Origin: Orthonyx spaldingii
Taxonomy: Eukaryota > Chordata > Aves > Passeriformes > Orthonychidae
NCBI GenBank assembly: GCA_013397795.1
Contig: VZTJ01002455.1
Location: 377,360-441,359, forward strand
DNA: 64,000 nucleotides
Reading direction: 5' to 3'
Shown in pieces: positions 44,228 through 55,684 of the stretch. How positions within the stretch are numbered: the stretch's first letter is position 1; the number at the start of each line of letters is the position of its first letter. The position numbers and the translations under genes are program-made. The notes below the pieces were generated by a model. That model was not told the DNA's origin. It did no database searches and saw only the letters and a list, made by a program, of their open reading frames with translations.

Positions 44228-45130
44228 AAGCTGGGGGTTCACAGCCTGGAATCTCTGCAGGTAGCGTTGTCTTTTTCCAGAGGATTTCTTGGGGTTTTTG
44301 GTAACTGGTTGTTGAGCAGCTGGGGCAGGAGGAGGAACCATGAGAGCCCCCGTCAAGTTCATCTGCGGACAGATTCACCCGAACCAAATGCACACAACAC
44401 TTAGCGAATGAAATCATTTTGGTAAAGCTCCCTGGGTTCTGCTTTGAAACATTCAGTGCTCGAGTGACTCTGCTGGATTTAAACAGATCTTCTTGACAAA
44501 AAGAAGCTGTTCCACATCCTTGGAACATTAAGAAACTTGTCCATAGAAGTATAAATTAGTCTTTTCTTAACCAGCATTCACATTTACAAACCAGTCCAGT
44601 CCACCTAGATATGCTCAGGACCTGCCTGTTAGACATGAATCTTGCAGCAGTTTGGTCAGTATAGTGAGTTCTTCCCCCATCTCCTTTTCACATATTCTCC
44701 CCAAGTAATTTGGCCTCCAGGTTGCCCCTTACCTCTCTCCCCATCAACTAAGGATCTGTCAATTTGCTTTGCTGAAGGTGGGGCAGAGCAAGTTGATTTT
44801 TCTTCCCTTTTTTCTTTTTTTTTCTTTTTTTTTCTTTTCTTTTCCTTTGTGTGTGTGTGGAGCTGTTCAAGGGATTCTTCTCCAGCCCAGCAAACCACAA
44901 ATTCACTTGTAGTGTAGGTTGGACTCCCTGGCTTGTTTGTGGTCAGTACTTTAATTCTAATCCTATTGCCCAGATATTTTTTTTTCCCTTTGAAGATCCT
45001 CCTGTTTCCTAATATCCCTCATTCTGGTGGAAGCCTGCATAGCAAACCTGTCTCTCTGCTGTGCCTATGCACCCTCTGTTCTGAGAGGGTTGAGTGCTTT
45101 CTTCAAATTAAAAGCAAAAAAGGGAAAACA
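44228..45130 (+). other. DDX42: Probable DDX42 3' UTR
   Basis: Noncoding, with a long T/CT-rich tract at about 44810-44845. No AATAAA was found, but an ATTAAA variant lies at 45107-45112. This would give a 3' UTR of about 0.9 kb. Confidence 0.5.
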
Positions 45131-46950
45131 ATGTAGATACACCACAACAATCAGAGGCTGGAGCCACCCAGGAAGTGTGGCTGAAGGAAGAGGCTTCACT
45201 CAAAAATTCAGGGATCTGTTGCTCAGAAGCCCAAAAAAAAAACAATGAAAAGAAACAGCTCAAATCTGGCCCTGTATTGGACATATGTAGTAAATCTGTA
45301 AAATCTTGCTTGCCCATTTTTAACTCGTTGTGTGTATTACCTGTTTTTTAACTTCTTTTTTGCCACAAGGTAGGGAAGAACTTTTCAGCTGGAACACGTC
45401 AGGACCCACCGCTGGCTCGTTTCCACTGGAAGAAGTACCAGAAGCTGTCAGGGTTTTGTGACATTGTGATGTTTTCTTTATCAGCTGTGCATTTACTTTC
45501 TGCTTGCTCTAGTAAATGTTTTATTACTGGTACAAAAATATTCAGCATGTGCTTTTTATTGTCCACTTCCTTTGGCTGCCCTGGTGTGTGGATGGAGAAC
45601 TGACTGTCTGGAGATTTGACTGTGTCTCTCTCACCAGAAGTTGTGGATTGGAGTTGATAAAAGACTTCCTGTGGTTTTTCTTAGTATCTTTCACCTCAGA
45701 ATGTTTCACGAACCCTGTTTTAGCTTCAGGGCCTCCTGGGGAACAGATTTTCCTCTGCTTTGTAAGAGGAAAGGACACAGCCCAGGACCTGTGACTGATC
45801 CCAGCTTTTCATGGGATCATGGGAAGAGAACTCAGCAACAGTCCCGAGATCTGACACCTGAACTGGCTTCAGTTGAGACACCAAGTGATTATTTGGGCCC
45901 CCTCAGAAACCAGCTCTAATCTGCTGGTGTTTTTAAAGATAGTTTCCAGAATTCCCTCCCCACGGTCTGGGCAGGAATCGTTGCCCTGGTTTGAGCTCTG
46001 CACGTTTGGTGTGAAGACAAAGGTGTTTCAGGGCAGACTGGCAGGGCTGTACAAGCTGTTTTGTTCCCCCTGTCACCCTGAAGGTTCATCACTCTGCGAT
46101 TACAGAGTGGAGTTTCAAAACAAAATGTGAAACCAGCCCGAGTCTGAGCTGCCATCTGCTCCCTCCCTTCCCCGCTCGCTGGGAACCAGCTCCCTGTGAG
46201 GCGAATGCTGGGGGTTCTCCCCTTCTCTCTAACGCTTCCCTCTGCTCTTTGTAGGACTATTGAAATTCCTCACCCCTCTCCCAGCTACCAGGAGCCTCTT
46301 GGGAACAGAGTGAGTAAACACTGATCAGTGACAGGGAGCCACCAGTGTCAGCTTGCGGGGCTGTGCGAGGTCCGTGGGGGGGTTGGTTCCATCCCCAGGG
46401 AACAAGGGGAGCAGTGTGAGGTGTGAGCAGCATTCCAGCTGTCCTGAGGGGCTCTGGCCCTGCCGTGGCAGCTTCCAAAGCGACAAATTCCTTGCAGGAG
46501 ATGATTTTAAAAGTGTGAATCCTGGAGCCCTTCCCTTCCCTGGCTCCTGGCTGTCTGCCCCTCCAGTTCCCTGTGACTCCCTTGGCACCTTGGCTTTTCA
46601 CTGGAAGATCTGGGAATGCACAGAATTATTTACCTGTTCCCTGTCCCTGTCTTTAGCATGAAACTGCTGCCTTGAGGAGCTGTGTAGGAAAAAGATGCTC
46701 CATGCTACCACCAACGCGTTGTTTAATTCATCTGCCCTATCCGCCAGCTCCTTGGGAATGCCTTTTCCCTCAGGTGAGGAGCTTTCCCAGGCAGTGCAGG
46801 CGCAGGGCCGTGGGCAGGGGGGTGCTGGATGGCCCAGGCAGGGCAGGGAGAGCAGACCTGGCTGGGAACGGGGCTGGAGTTTCAGCCTTTCCCCCACTGC
46901 TGCTCTCCAGCCCCCAGCTGCTGGCTCGGTAATGGAACACAAGGATGGAA
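45131..46950. other. Spacer between convergent DDX42 and PTH3R
   Basis: About 1.8 kb with no exon, RNA gene or recognisable transposon. Short ORFs in both directions have no recognisable similarity. Confidence 0.5.
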
Positions 46951-46969
46951 ACGAGCCAGACAGACTCTC

Positions 46970-46975
46970 TTTATT
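46970..46975 (-). terminator. PTH3R: Polyadenylation signal of PTH3R
   Basis: TTTATT on the plus strand is AATAAA on the minus strand, about 400 bases beyond the receptor's stop codon at 47372-47374. This defines a probable 3' UTR from 47371 to about 46950. Confidence 0.7.
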
Positions 46976-47371
46976 CACTTCTTAGCCTGCAGTGAGGTGA
47001 CAGGGCCACGACTGTTGGATAGGGGAGTCCGAGGCCGGATCGGGCTCATGGGGTGGGAGAAGTCACCTCCCACTGGTGGGGTAGGAGTGAGCACGGAGGT
47101 GTTTCCTGGTGAAGACTCCAGGCTTTGCATGCACAGACATCACATCAGTCACTTCACGTGGAGGAGAATGAGGTTTTATGGCTTTTTTTGGGCCGGGGGA
47201 CAGGAGGAGCGAGAGCAGCGGTCCCTGTGCACACCACGGAAAGGGAGCTGGGTTGTTCCAGCCGCTCTCCCAACCCCGGCTCTCCATCAAGCGTAGGCAG
47301 AGCCCGAAGCGTGAGGATCAGCACCTTCCCAGGCACTTCTGGATGCCCGGGTGGGAAACCCACCCCCCACT

Positions 47372-50300
47372 TCACAGCATCGTCTCCAGCTCCTTGTTGG
47401 GGTTGGGGTTGGGGTGACACCGCGTCAGCTCTGTCGCATCCCCCGTGCTTTCCCCCCGGGGTTTCTGGCTCATTTCCTGGGCGGGGCAGGGCAGGAGCTG
47501 GTCCGAGGCGCCGGAGCTGGGGATGTAGCCGGGCAGGCGGGGCCGGGCCGGCAGCAGCAGCAGCCCCCGGGGGCCGCCCGCCCCCCGCCCCGCCAGGCTG
47601 GTGCTGCAGCTTTGGGGGGCCTGGGACCCCGGCCCGGCGCAGCAGCAGCTCCCGGGGCGCGCCTGCTGCCCCAGGTCCAGCGCCAGCAGCCTCCGGAAAT
47701 GCGCTTTCTTGATCTCGGCCTGCACCTGGGAGAGCAGAGGGGGCTGCTGTGCCCAGAGACAGCAAAACTGCCTCGCCTTGCCTCGTCTCGCCTTGCCTTC
47801 ATTTTCCCTTCATTTTCCCTTCAATTTCCCTTCATTTTCCCTTCAATTTCCCTTCTTTTCCATTTCCCTTCCCTCCCCTTCCCTCCTCTTCCCTGCCCTC
47901 TTCTCTTACCTTCCTTTCCCATTCCTTTTTTTCCCTGCAAATCCTACTGAGAGGGATGGATCCAAGCTTTTTGCTCTGGTTATCCCAGTCTGGGGCTGCA
48001 GGTTTGCCTTCCCTGACCCTAAAGAGGCTGGAACGGGGAGCTCAGCTCCTCACTCTTCCCACTTACCTCCCCATTGCAAAAGCAGTAGATGAAAGCCACA
48101 AAGAAACCCTGCCAAGAGACCAAAAGAGGTGGACTTTGAGGTCCCTGAGCCTCCCTGGGTGAACATCCCTCGGTGCTCGGAGGCAGCCCCGTGCCAACAC
48201 ACCTGGGAGGAGTTAAAGAGCATCTCGTAGTGCATCTGGATCTGCCACAGGAGCCCGGAGACCTCGGTGTAGGGCATGGCCATGAACACCACGTAGTGGA
48301 CTCCGAAAAGCGGCATCAGCACCAGCGTGGACTTGAGCAGCTTCCTGGAAGGAGAAACCTCGGGGGCGTTACCCAGGAGCCGCTGGACAGCCCCGGCCCC
48401 GCAGGGTCCGGGCTGCAGAGGGGAGCAGGAAGAACTCAGGACTCCAGAGCTTCAATCCAGCACTGGCTGGCATTCTCCTGCCCCCCTTCCTCACTCCTCC
48501 AGCCCTTTCTACACCTCTGCTCCTCCTCCACAGCCTCTGGGAGCCGCCCTGGCTGACCAGGCAGGACGGGAGGGTTGGTGCTGCCAGCACTTGCCTGTAC
48601 TGCTGCCGGGGGTCCAGCTTGCCCGTGGTGGTCTCCCAGAGCTTGGAGGCCAACACCCGGACGATGTTGAGGAAGAGGAAGAAGTTCACCTACAACAAAC
48701 ACCCGCGGTGGTGATGGTGCCCACAGCGACCTGGGGTCTGCCCCAGGAGCCCTCAGGGACAGGGACAGGCAGCTCTGGGTGAGGTGAGGTGAGGCAGGGA
48801 CAGGGCGGTGATGCCGTGGTCAGAGCAGGAGGGAGCAGAGCCCTTTGATCCCTCTGGGCCCTTCTGGGTGCCAGAGTGACCAGGACAAAACTCCAGTGAC
48901 CACAAGGGAACTGTTCTGGTCTCTATCAATCCACTTTCCCCAAAGGAAATTGGGAGGTTCGTGCACAGGGTTCTTACCACGACGGCAGCCAGGATGGGGA
49001 CCTGATAAATCCACTTCATGTTCCCCGCACTGAGGTCCCAGCACCTGATGAGACCAGTAAAGAAACTCCTTGGAGAAACCTGACATCACTGGGAAAGTAA
49101 ATTGCCAGCTGATGGCTCCCTGCACCCCCAACCACCCCAGCACCCCATCTGCCACCCTTCACCCCCTGGGTGGGCTTTGTGTAAATCTCGAGCTGTAGCT
49201 ACAAGCACTTGTAACTGTCATGGTGGGGCAAAGCAGGTTGAAATGAGCATTAATATTCCTGAGGGCTCCATGACCACCTCATCCAAACTCCTCCTGTTCA
49301 TGTGGTGACCTTTCTCCTTTTAGAATGCCTCACTCCAGAATGTGCCCTTTGGCATCCATCTCTGTGCTGTTTATTGATCAATTTATGCTGCCAACCTGCA
49401 GAACAAAACCACCATCACTCTGCACTACTGACAATTCTACGAACAAGCCTTGAATGCAGTGTTCCCTCCTCTTGTTCTTTTTGGAAAATTTTCATTTCCA
49501 AGAAGCTCTGGTGCCCACAGATACGTTGCTGGCATTTGCAGCCCCTCTTCCCCTCCCGAGGCCTTGGGGAAGGCGGGTGTACGTACTGTGTGTCCGCCAG
49601 CGAGGCCCTGACGCTGGCCCAGACGGACACAAACACAGCAGGGAGACCTGGAGGGGCAGAGCCACAGTGAGGAGCAGGGTTGAAGCATCACTTTTGCAGA
49701 TCAAACCAGTTCCTGCATCCCACTGCCCTGCCCTGGGCGCTCGGTGCTGCTCAGCCATGGCCGATGCCGCAGCTCCCGGGACCACGGCCGGGGCTGGGTC
49801 TGTGCTCACCCCAGCCGATGATGATGAGGACCCACAGGTAGTTCTTGTTGGACAGGAAGGCCATGAAGATCAGGCTGTGCAGGTAGAGACCTTCCACCAG
49901 GATCCAGTAGTGGTTGGTGGCCAGAAAATAGAGGAAGAGAGTCACTACCACCTTGCAGCCAACCTGTGGACACGGGGAGATGCCAGTGTCAGGCTGGTCC
50001 CCAAAAGCAAAACCTGGTGGCTTTTGCTTCCTGGTCACCAAAACCCAGCTGTGCCCCATGTTCTTCTTGCAGAGAGCTACATCTCCCCTGGGATATTCCA
50101 GCATCTTCTTTCCCACAGGACAGGTATTCCCTGTACACAGGCCAAGGTATTCTGTGGCACCAGGACAGAGAGGGGCTGGGCGGAGCCAAAGGTGGACCTT
50201 CATCCCCCTCCCCCTGAGCAGCACAGGCCCAGACTGGGAGGATCCCCAGCGCATCCCATTGCATCAGGGCTCCTAAATCCCCCTCTCCCCCATCCACCAC

Positions 50301-52825
50301 TTGCCAGGTGGCCCCGTTGTGCTGGCAGGGGACCCCTGAAATCGTCCTCCCGCATCCTGTCGGTGTCGCTGGGCCCTGAGCCTGAGTAGAGCACCATGTC
50401 CTTGACGAAGATGCTGAGGGCCCGGCAGATGAAGGAGGTGAAGAGGTGCACGTGGATGTAGTTCCGTGTGCAGTGCAGGCGCCTGCGGAGAAGGGACGTG
50501 ACACGAACCCAGCCCCAGCTGCCCAACCAGCTCCTCACACCTGGGCTCAGGGAATGGGGGGTCCCAGAGTGGGGCGTCAGCCTTCCCCGTGGGCACAGAA
50601 ACCAGAGCTGGGAGCAAGCGGGGTGTCCACACTGCCCGAGAGCAGGGTGAGGCAGATCAGGAGCTGGTCACACTGCGGGTGTTTGGGGCTGTTTGTGCTG
50701 GGTCTGGGGTTGTTCCCATTCCTTTGGGGGCTGCCCCCGCTCAGGGCTCAGGTGTGTGTGGGCAGTGGGATGAGGAGGGTTCTCCCACACAGGAGGGGCT
50801 TTGGCCTCTCCTTACTTGAAGTAGGAGAGGATGCAGACAGCGACGATGAGGGAGGCCAGGGAGATGGAGTAGCCCACGGTGTACATCAGGTGCAGACGGT
50901 CAAACACCTCCTGGAAGAGAAGGACTGAGCTCCAGCTCCCTGCCAGAGCACAGGGGGAGCAGGGCTGCCTTGAGGAGCGGACAGGGAAGAGCCCCCTGCC
51001 CCCAGCACTTCCCCTGGCCTTTGCTTCATCCGTCCCTGGCCCCCATCCCCACCCCTTTCCCAAACAAGGTCACCTTCTCGCGGCTCCGGCTCTCGGAGGA
51101 GAAGAGCAGGGCACACTCCGTGTAGTTGGCCCAGGTCTTGTTGATGCTGAGAGCCATGGCCCAGGTCCCGTAGGCACTGCAGTACCTGTAGGCGTGACCT
51201 GGGGACAGCAACGGCCACCGTGGCAGCAGAAGGGCCCGCGGGAAGCCCAGACATGTCCCTGCTCCCTGGCCTGGCAGCAGGGTGAGGTCACTCTCTGCCA
51301 GGTACAGACTTGCCTTTGTGGTTGAAGTCATAGATGTAGTCGGGGCAAGGCACTGACACCTCCTGGCTGGGGGAGCCCCTGGGCCAGCAGATGATCCCGT
51401 CCCACTCCGGAGGGCAGCTGGGGTCTGGCCAAAGAGCAAAGACACATCTCACATCTCCAGTCAGGGCCTCAGCACAACCTCTGGCTTCCCCAGGTGTGTG
51501 CTGGAGTAGGGGGAGGAAAATGCTGCCACAGATCCCCTGAGGCTGCAGAGAGGGAGAAGCTGTAGGGGGACAGAGAGGGGGACACATCCCACCTCTTCCA
51601 GATGGGGCAACACCCCTCCACAGCTCTCGTTTGTGGTGTGCACGGAGCTGTCTGGAAGGTGCTGGAGCCAGTGCTGGCTCCTCGGGGTGATGGTTGCACC
51701 CAGAGCACACAGAGTGCCACGAGCTCCACAAAGCCCCAGGAGCTGGGTGTCCTCAGCCCCATCCCGCTCCCATCAGAGGGGATACCATTCCCCACCAGGG
51801 CTGGCTGACCCAAGCACAGGGGAGTGACAATACCTTTGATCTTCTCCAGCTGGGCCTTTATGTCCCTCTGACACTTTTCCTTGGCCTCCACCAGGAGATA
51901 GATCTGCTCTTCTTTTGTGAGGACATCGTCGGGATCGACCTGCCCAGACAAAACCCAAGTGACAACCCCTTGGCTCAAGTCATGGCATGGCCATGCTCTC
52001 CCAGCCCTGTCCAGGAGAGTCAGGTTTGGGTGCTTTTGGGTAGATTCAACAACACAGGGAAGAAAAAAAGCTCTTCCTGCCTTCCTGTTCTCATTTCTTC
52101 CTCTTCCAAGGCCGGTGCTGACCCCAAGCTCCCTCCCACCCTTTCCATGGTCATTTCTTTAGAGCCAGGATGAGGACATAGCTTTGGAAGTGAAAAGAGC
52201 CAGGATGCAGAGGGGTCACTGTCCCCAGACTGCCTGCAGTGAACACAGCCAAATCTGGCCCCAGAGAGGAGATCCAGGACTCCCGTCCATGCTCCTCCCC
52301 AAACCAGCACCTGGGTGGGTGGATGGGGAGCTGGTGAGGGATGTGGGGCAGGAGAGGCACCCCGGGGGTGCATCAGCACGATGGGGGCCTGGCTGTGGGA
52401 GTCCTCCTGGCTGTGCCCAGCTCTGCCCTCGCCGCACCCCTCCAGCCCCTCCTGCGCTGCTCGTAAACCGCCCGCTCCGCTCCCCCGGCACCCCCGAGGC
52501 ACTGACCCCTGCCCTGGCCGTGTCCAGGAAATGGAAAAGGCATCACTCTGCAGTGCCTCCATGGCTGCTGGAAAGCTTTTAGCAGGAGTGGAGAGAGCGG
52601 AGATGCTCTCCCGTCCTGCCCAGCAGCTCTGCAGAGCAGGATGTGAGCCGGGAGCACACCCAGCCCCGGCCGGCCCGGTGGCACAACCACCAACACTGAA
52701 AGCCAGGAGAGAGGGACCGGAGGAGCCCCCGGGCCACGCAGACTTACCAGAGCCCACGCCGAGCCCAGGAGGCAGCAGCAGAGCAGAGTCACCACGATAC
52801 CTCCCAGGGGGCCAGACGCCTCCAT
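47372..52825 (-). CDS. PTH3R: Parathyroid hormone receptor, PTH3R type (class B1 GPCR)
   Basis: Seven-transmembrane peptide-hormone receptor expected to bind PTH/PTHrP and signal through Gs. Thirteen coding exons in transcript order: 52825-52748, 51939-51834, 51424-51314, 51198-51074, 50910-50816, 50482-50305, 49963-49810, 49647-49587, 49044-48978, 48689-48595, 48344-48203, 48108-48067 and 47725-47372 (TGA). Phases agree, giving 535 residues. Residues 1-26 are a signal peptide. The hormone-binding ectodomain has the B1 cysteines (CPPEWDGIICW, VPCPDYIYDFNHKG, ANYTEC). TM1 starts near residue 147. Other hallmarks are YFLATNHYWILVEGLYLHSL (TM3) and QGFFVAFIYCFCNGEVQAEI (TM7). The tail is Gly/Ala/Pro/Cys-rich and ends ETML, a class I PDZ ligand. 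There is no equivalent of the PTH1R exon E2 insert, and the gene lies between DDX42 and MYL4; both favour PTH3R over PTH1R. Three introns use GC donors, after exons 3, 6 and 10. Confidence 0.9.
47765..47940 (+). repeat. Polypyrimidine tract with 11-bp repeats in PTH3R intron
   Basis: A strand-asymmetric C/T tract contains about five copies of an 11-bp unit of the form TTCATTTTCCC or TTCAATTTCCC, followed by irregular CCCTTCCCTCC text. It fills much of the last PTH3R intron, whose exon borders are 47725 and 48067. On the transcribed strand it is purine-rich. Confidence 0.85.
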
Positions 52826-52979
52826 GGTGCCACCGTGTCACTCGGATGGGGACTCCGGGGACCAGAAGCGCTGGCAGAGGTGGAGAGCGCTGGTGAGTTC
52901 AGCAGGACAGAGCATCTTCTGGGAGCACCTTCCTGGCCACCAGCCCCGCTGAGGTGAGGTGGCAGTGGGGGCACAGCCC

Positions 52980-55480
52980 GTTCCTGGGAGCTCAGGGCTG
53001 GCTGAGTCCCCTGTCCCTGTTGGCACTGGCCCTGCAGGGCTGTAGGGATCTGCTCACAGGCTCTCCAGGCAGGGGGTTTCTCCCCCCACCATGCTTGATC
53101 CTATTCCCTCTGTGTCTCGCCTGCTTTAAGCAGCTCCGGGAGCGTGTGCAAACAATTCCCGTTCAGATGGGGATGGCAGAGGTTTATTGGCTTAGCCCAA
53201 GGTGCTAAAATCCTCTTCATTCAAGGCAGATTCCTCTTCTCTTTTCAGAAACTTCCCTCACTGCCTGGTGGCTCATTTTTCAGCTGTCACAACATTCCCC
53301 CACTGCCCCCATGCTCCTGAGTCCCCTCCAGCCCCAGACTAGTCCCAAGGAGCTGAAGGAAGGTGGGGAAAATCCCAGCGAGGTGGCTGGAGGCAGGGAG
53401 GCAGAGGGTGCAAGCACGTGAGCAGCACCTCGAGCTGATGCTCCTGCGATGGGATGTCTTTCAGGCAGACGCCAGTTTAACCCTTTTCCTTCTCTGGGGG
53501 CTGGGACGTGTTTGGGGGAGATGTGCTGGGATTTGTGCTGCTCCCCCAGGCACCTGCAGTGACCTCAGGGCAAATCTGCATTCGGAGACGGGCTGGAGGC
53601 TCCATCCTGGGGCAGGGGGTGGAGGGAGCAGCCCCCCAGATGGGTCCCACACCGTCAGAGCTGGTCCCACTGCAGCTGTCACCATCCCTTGTCACCTGCA
53701 TCCCCCTGGGATGGCCCCAGGGCTGTCCCCTGCCTTGCAGGGTCACGTTGATGCCCAGCTTGCTCCCACCACTCAGCCAGTTCCAACACCTTGTGACCCC
53801 CAGCAGCCCAAGCCTCCCCCTGGGAAAACGGGGCACGAAGAGGGGAGCCCTCTTTCCACAGGCAGGTTGTCATTAGTGGGATGAGGCTGGAATTCAACAG
53901 CCCAGTGCCAAATCCCTGGAACAGCAGCTCCCAGCCTGGGCCCCTCCCTTGGCCCATGTAATCCATGTCCAGACACAGCTCTTGCTCTCTCTGGAAGTGT
54001 CCCAATCCTGCACAGAGCAGCAGAGCCCCCGGAGCCTCCCTGGGGGCTTTCCTGGCAAGGCAGCTCATCCTGGTTCCAGCCACGAGCCCCCGTGGCTGCG
54101 TGGTGAGGGTCAGAGTCCTGCTGGGCTCCCGTGGTGAGGGAAGGCCGAGGGAGCACCACAGGTCCCATGACAGGGCTCAGGAGGGGCTGCTGCTCCTGCT
54201 GATGGAATCAGACAGCAAAACAAGCCCCGCAGTGGCCATCAGCTGAAGATCAAGGAGGGGCTGGGGACATCGTTGGCAGCTGCCTGTCCCCACCGCCTGG
54301 GCCGTGGCGTGGGTGTGACACCAGCTCTGCCAGCGGCTCCTCGGGATGCTGCACGGGCAAGCGAGGCATAAACAGTCAAACTGCACCATGAGTGTTTTCT
54401 GAAGCCTCTGCTGGGTCTGATTTCTGAGCCAGGAGCTGCCAGGGAGTGAGGATGGAGTTAAGGTGAGGTTATTTTGGAGTCGGATGGATGCTGAGGGGGA
54501 GGCAGCTCAGGGGCAATTTGATTCCCTTGATTTCCCAGGCGAAACCTGACCCAGGCTCTGAGTTCACACTTAGCAAAACACATAGGGGTTTTTTTGCTAA
54601 ATGACTTGTTATATTCTAGAGAGCTCTGGAAAGCAACGATTGCAAATGACACCCATCCAACCCATCAGATGAAGGCACACAGTGAATTCCCAGCCGTGTG
54701 TGGCTGCTCCCTCCTCCTGAATGACCCCCGTAACTCCTCCTGTGCCCTGGTGCCCCACACATCTTGTTTAAGTTGATGTTTTAGAATGTCTCAGTATAAC
54801 CCTCAAGCCCCATTTTCTGGGATGCTGAACTCCCACGAGTTCTGTGCCTCTCGTGGGTCTTCAAACGGTTGGGAGAGGAGGGCAAGAGCAGGAGCATCTC
54901 CCAACCAGAGCCTGCCCAGCACCTGGAGAGGAGCCAAAAGCAGACCCCATCTGCCCTGCAGGTTTTGGAGGTGCTTGGGATGGGTGGTGCAAGGCTGGGA
55001 AAGATTTGTGCTGATGAATTCAGTTGTGGCTTTGGCCATCACTTGTGTTTCCTCATCAGCCATCCTGAGGGAGGTGAGCACCTACATCGGGCACAAGCTC
55101 AGCCCTGGGGAGAGACTGGGGCAAAGCAGACCGCGAGCAGGAGGCCAAGGGAGGGTTCAGAGGGTTCTGAGTGCCTTTGAAGCAGCACTTCATAAATCCT
55201 GGTCTTACAAGGGCTCTGCAGCGCTGGCCCTCGCAGTCCTGCCTGCACACAGGCGGTTTCCCCGTGGGTATTGTGGCAGGTTTAGCAGCCATCCCGTTGC
55301 TATTTTCTTGCCAGGCCCCCGTGGCCATTCGCGTTTCGGTTTCAGTGATCACTTAGCAAGCAGCCCCCATGCAGCCCACCCGGTGCAGGTGCTGGAGGGG
55401 GACATGTCCCCCCTTTTGCAGCAGGGAGGGGAGGGGGGGGGCGGCTGGTGGCTTCGCGGAGCCGGGAGCCGATGACAATG
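52980..55480. other. Intergenic region between divergent PTH3R and MYL4
   Basis: About 2.5 kb of moderately GC-rich sequence. I see no coding exon, RNA gene or transposon. PTH3R 5' noncoding exons and regulatory elements for both genes may lie here, but I cannot delimit them. Confidence 0.5.
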
Positions 55481-55482
55481 GG

Positions 55483-55600
55483 CAATTGTCAAATTGGGGC
55501 CCCTCTCGTTTGAGTTTTCTTCCTTTTATAGTAAGTAGCAGTTGCTCCAGCAGCCGGCCTGCCCCTCCAGGGTGAGCACTGGGCTCCGTATAAAAGGGAA
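55483..55600 (+). promoter_or_regulatory. MYL4: MYL4 core promoter
   Basis: A TATA box, TATAAAAG, lies at 55589-55596, about 90 bases before the start codon. A CArG-like box CCTTTTATAG (one mismatch to CC(A/T)6GG) is at 55522-55531, and an E-box CAATTG is at 55483-55488. The arrangement fits an SRF/bHLH-regulated muscle gene. Transcription probably starts near 55620, leaving a short 5' leader. Confidence 0.75.
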
Positions 55601-55684
55601 GCAGCAGCCTTTGCCTTTCATCCCTCCGTTCCTTCCCTGGCTGGGCGGCAGGACTCAGCCCGCACCTCCGCGAATCCCGGCGCG

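Noticed and set aside
43448..44362. 304-residue minus-strand ORF and 268-residue plus-strand alternative-frame ORF across the DDX42 repeats
   Set aside because: Both are consequences of an 18-bp repeat lacking stops in several frames. They give monotonous Ala/Val/Leu or Ala/Thr/Asn chains with no family match, while the DDX42 frame carries the conserved tail.
47154..47950. Overlapping ORFs of about 200 residues on both strands at the PTH3R tail
   Set aside because: Shadows of the GC-rich last exon and of the pyrimidine tract. The minus-strand receptor frame is the only one continuous with upstream exons.
50296..50302. GT donor (CAA|GTGGTG) next to the ECL1 exon end
   Set aside because: It ends in a phase that does not match the phase-0 acceptor before GTT GGC TGC, so the conserved GCKVVVTLF segment would be lost. 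The GC donor at 50304 keeps the frame.
47372..52825. Identification as PTH1R
   Set aside because: The ectodomain goes from the first helix region to CPPEWDGIICW without the E2-type insert, the tail differs, and the neighbours are human-17q genes; PTH1R lies elsewhere in vertebrates. PTH3R fits better, though a tree would be decisive.
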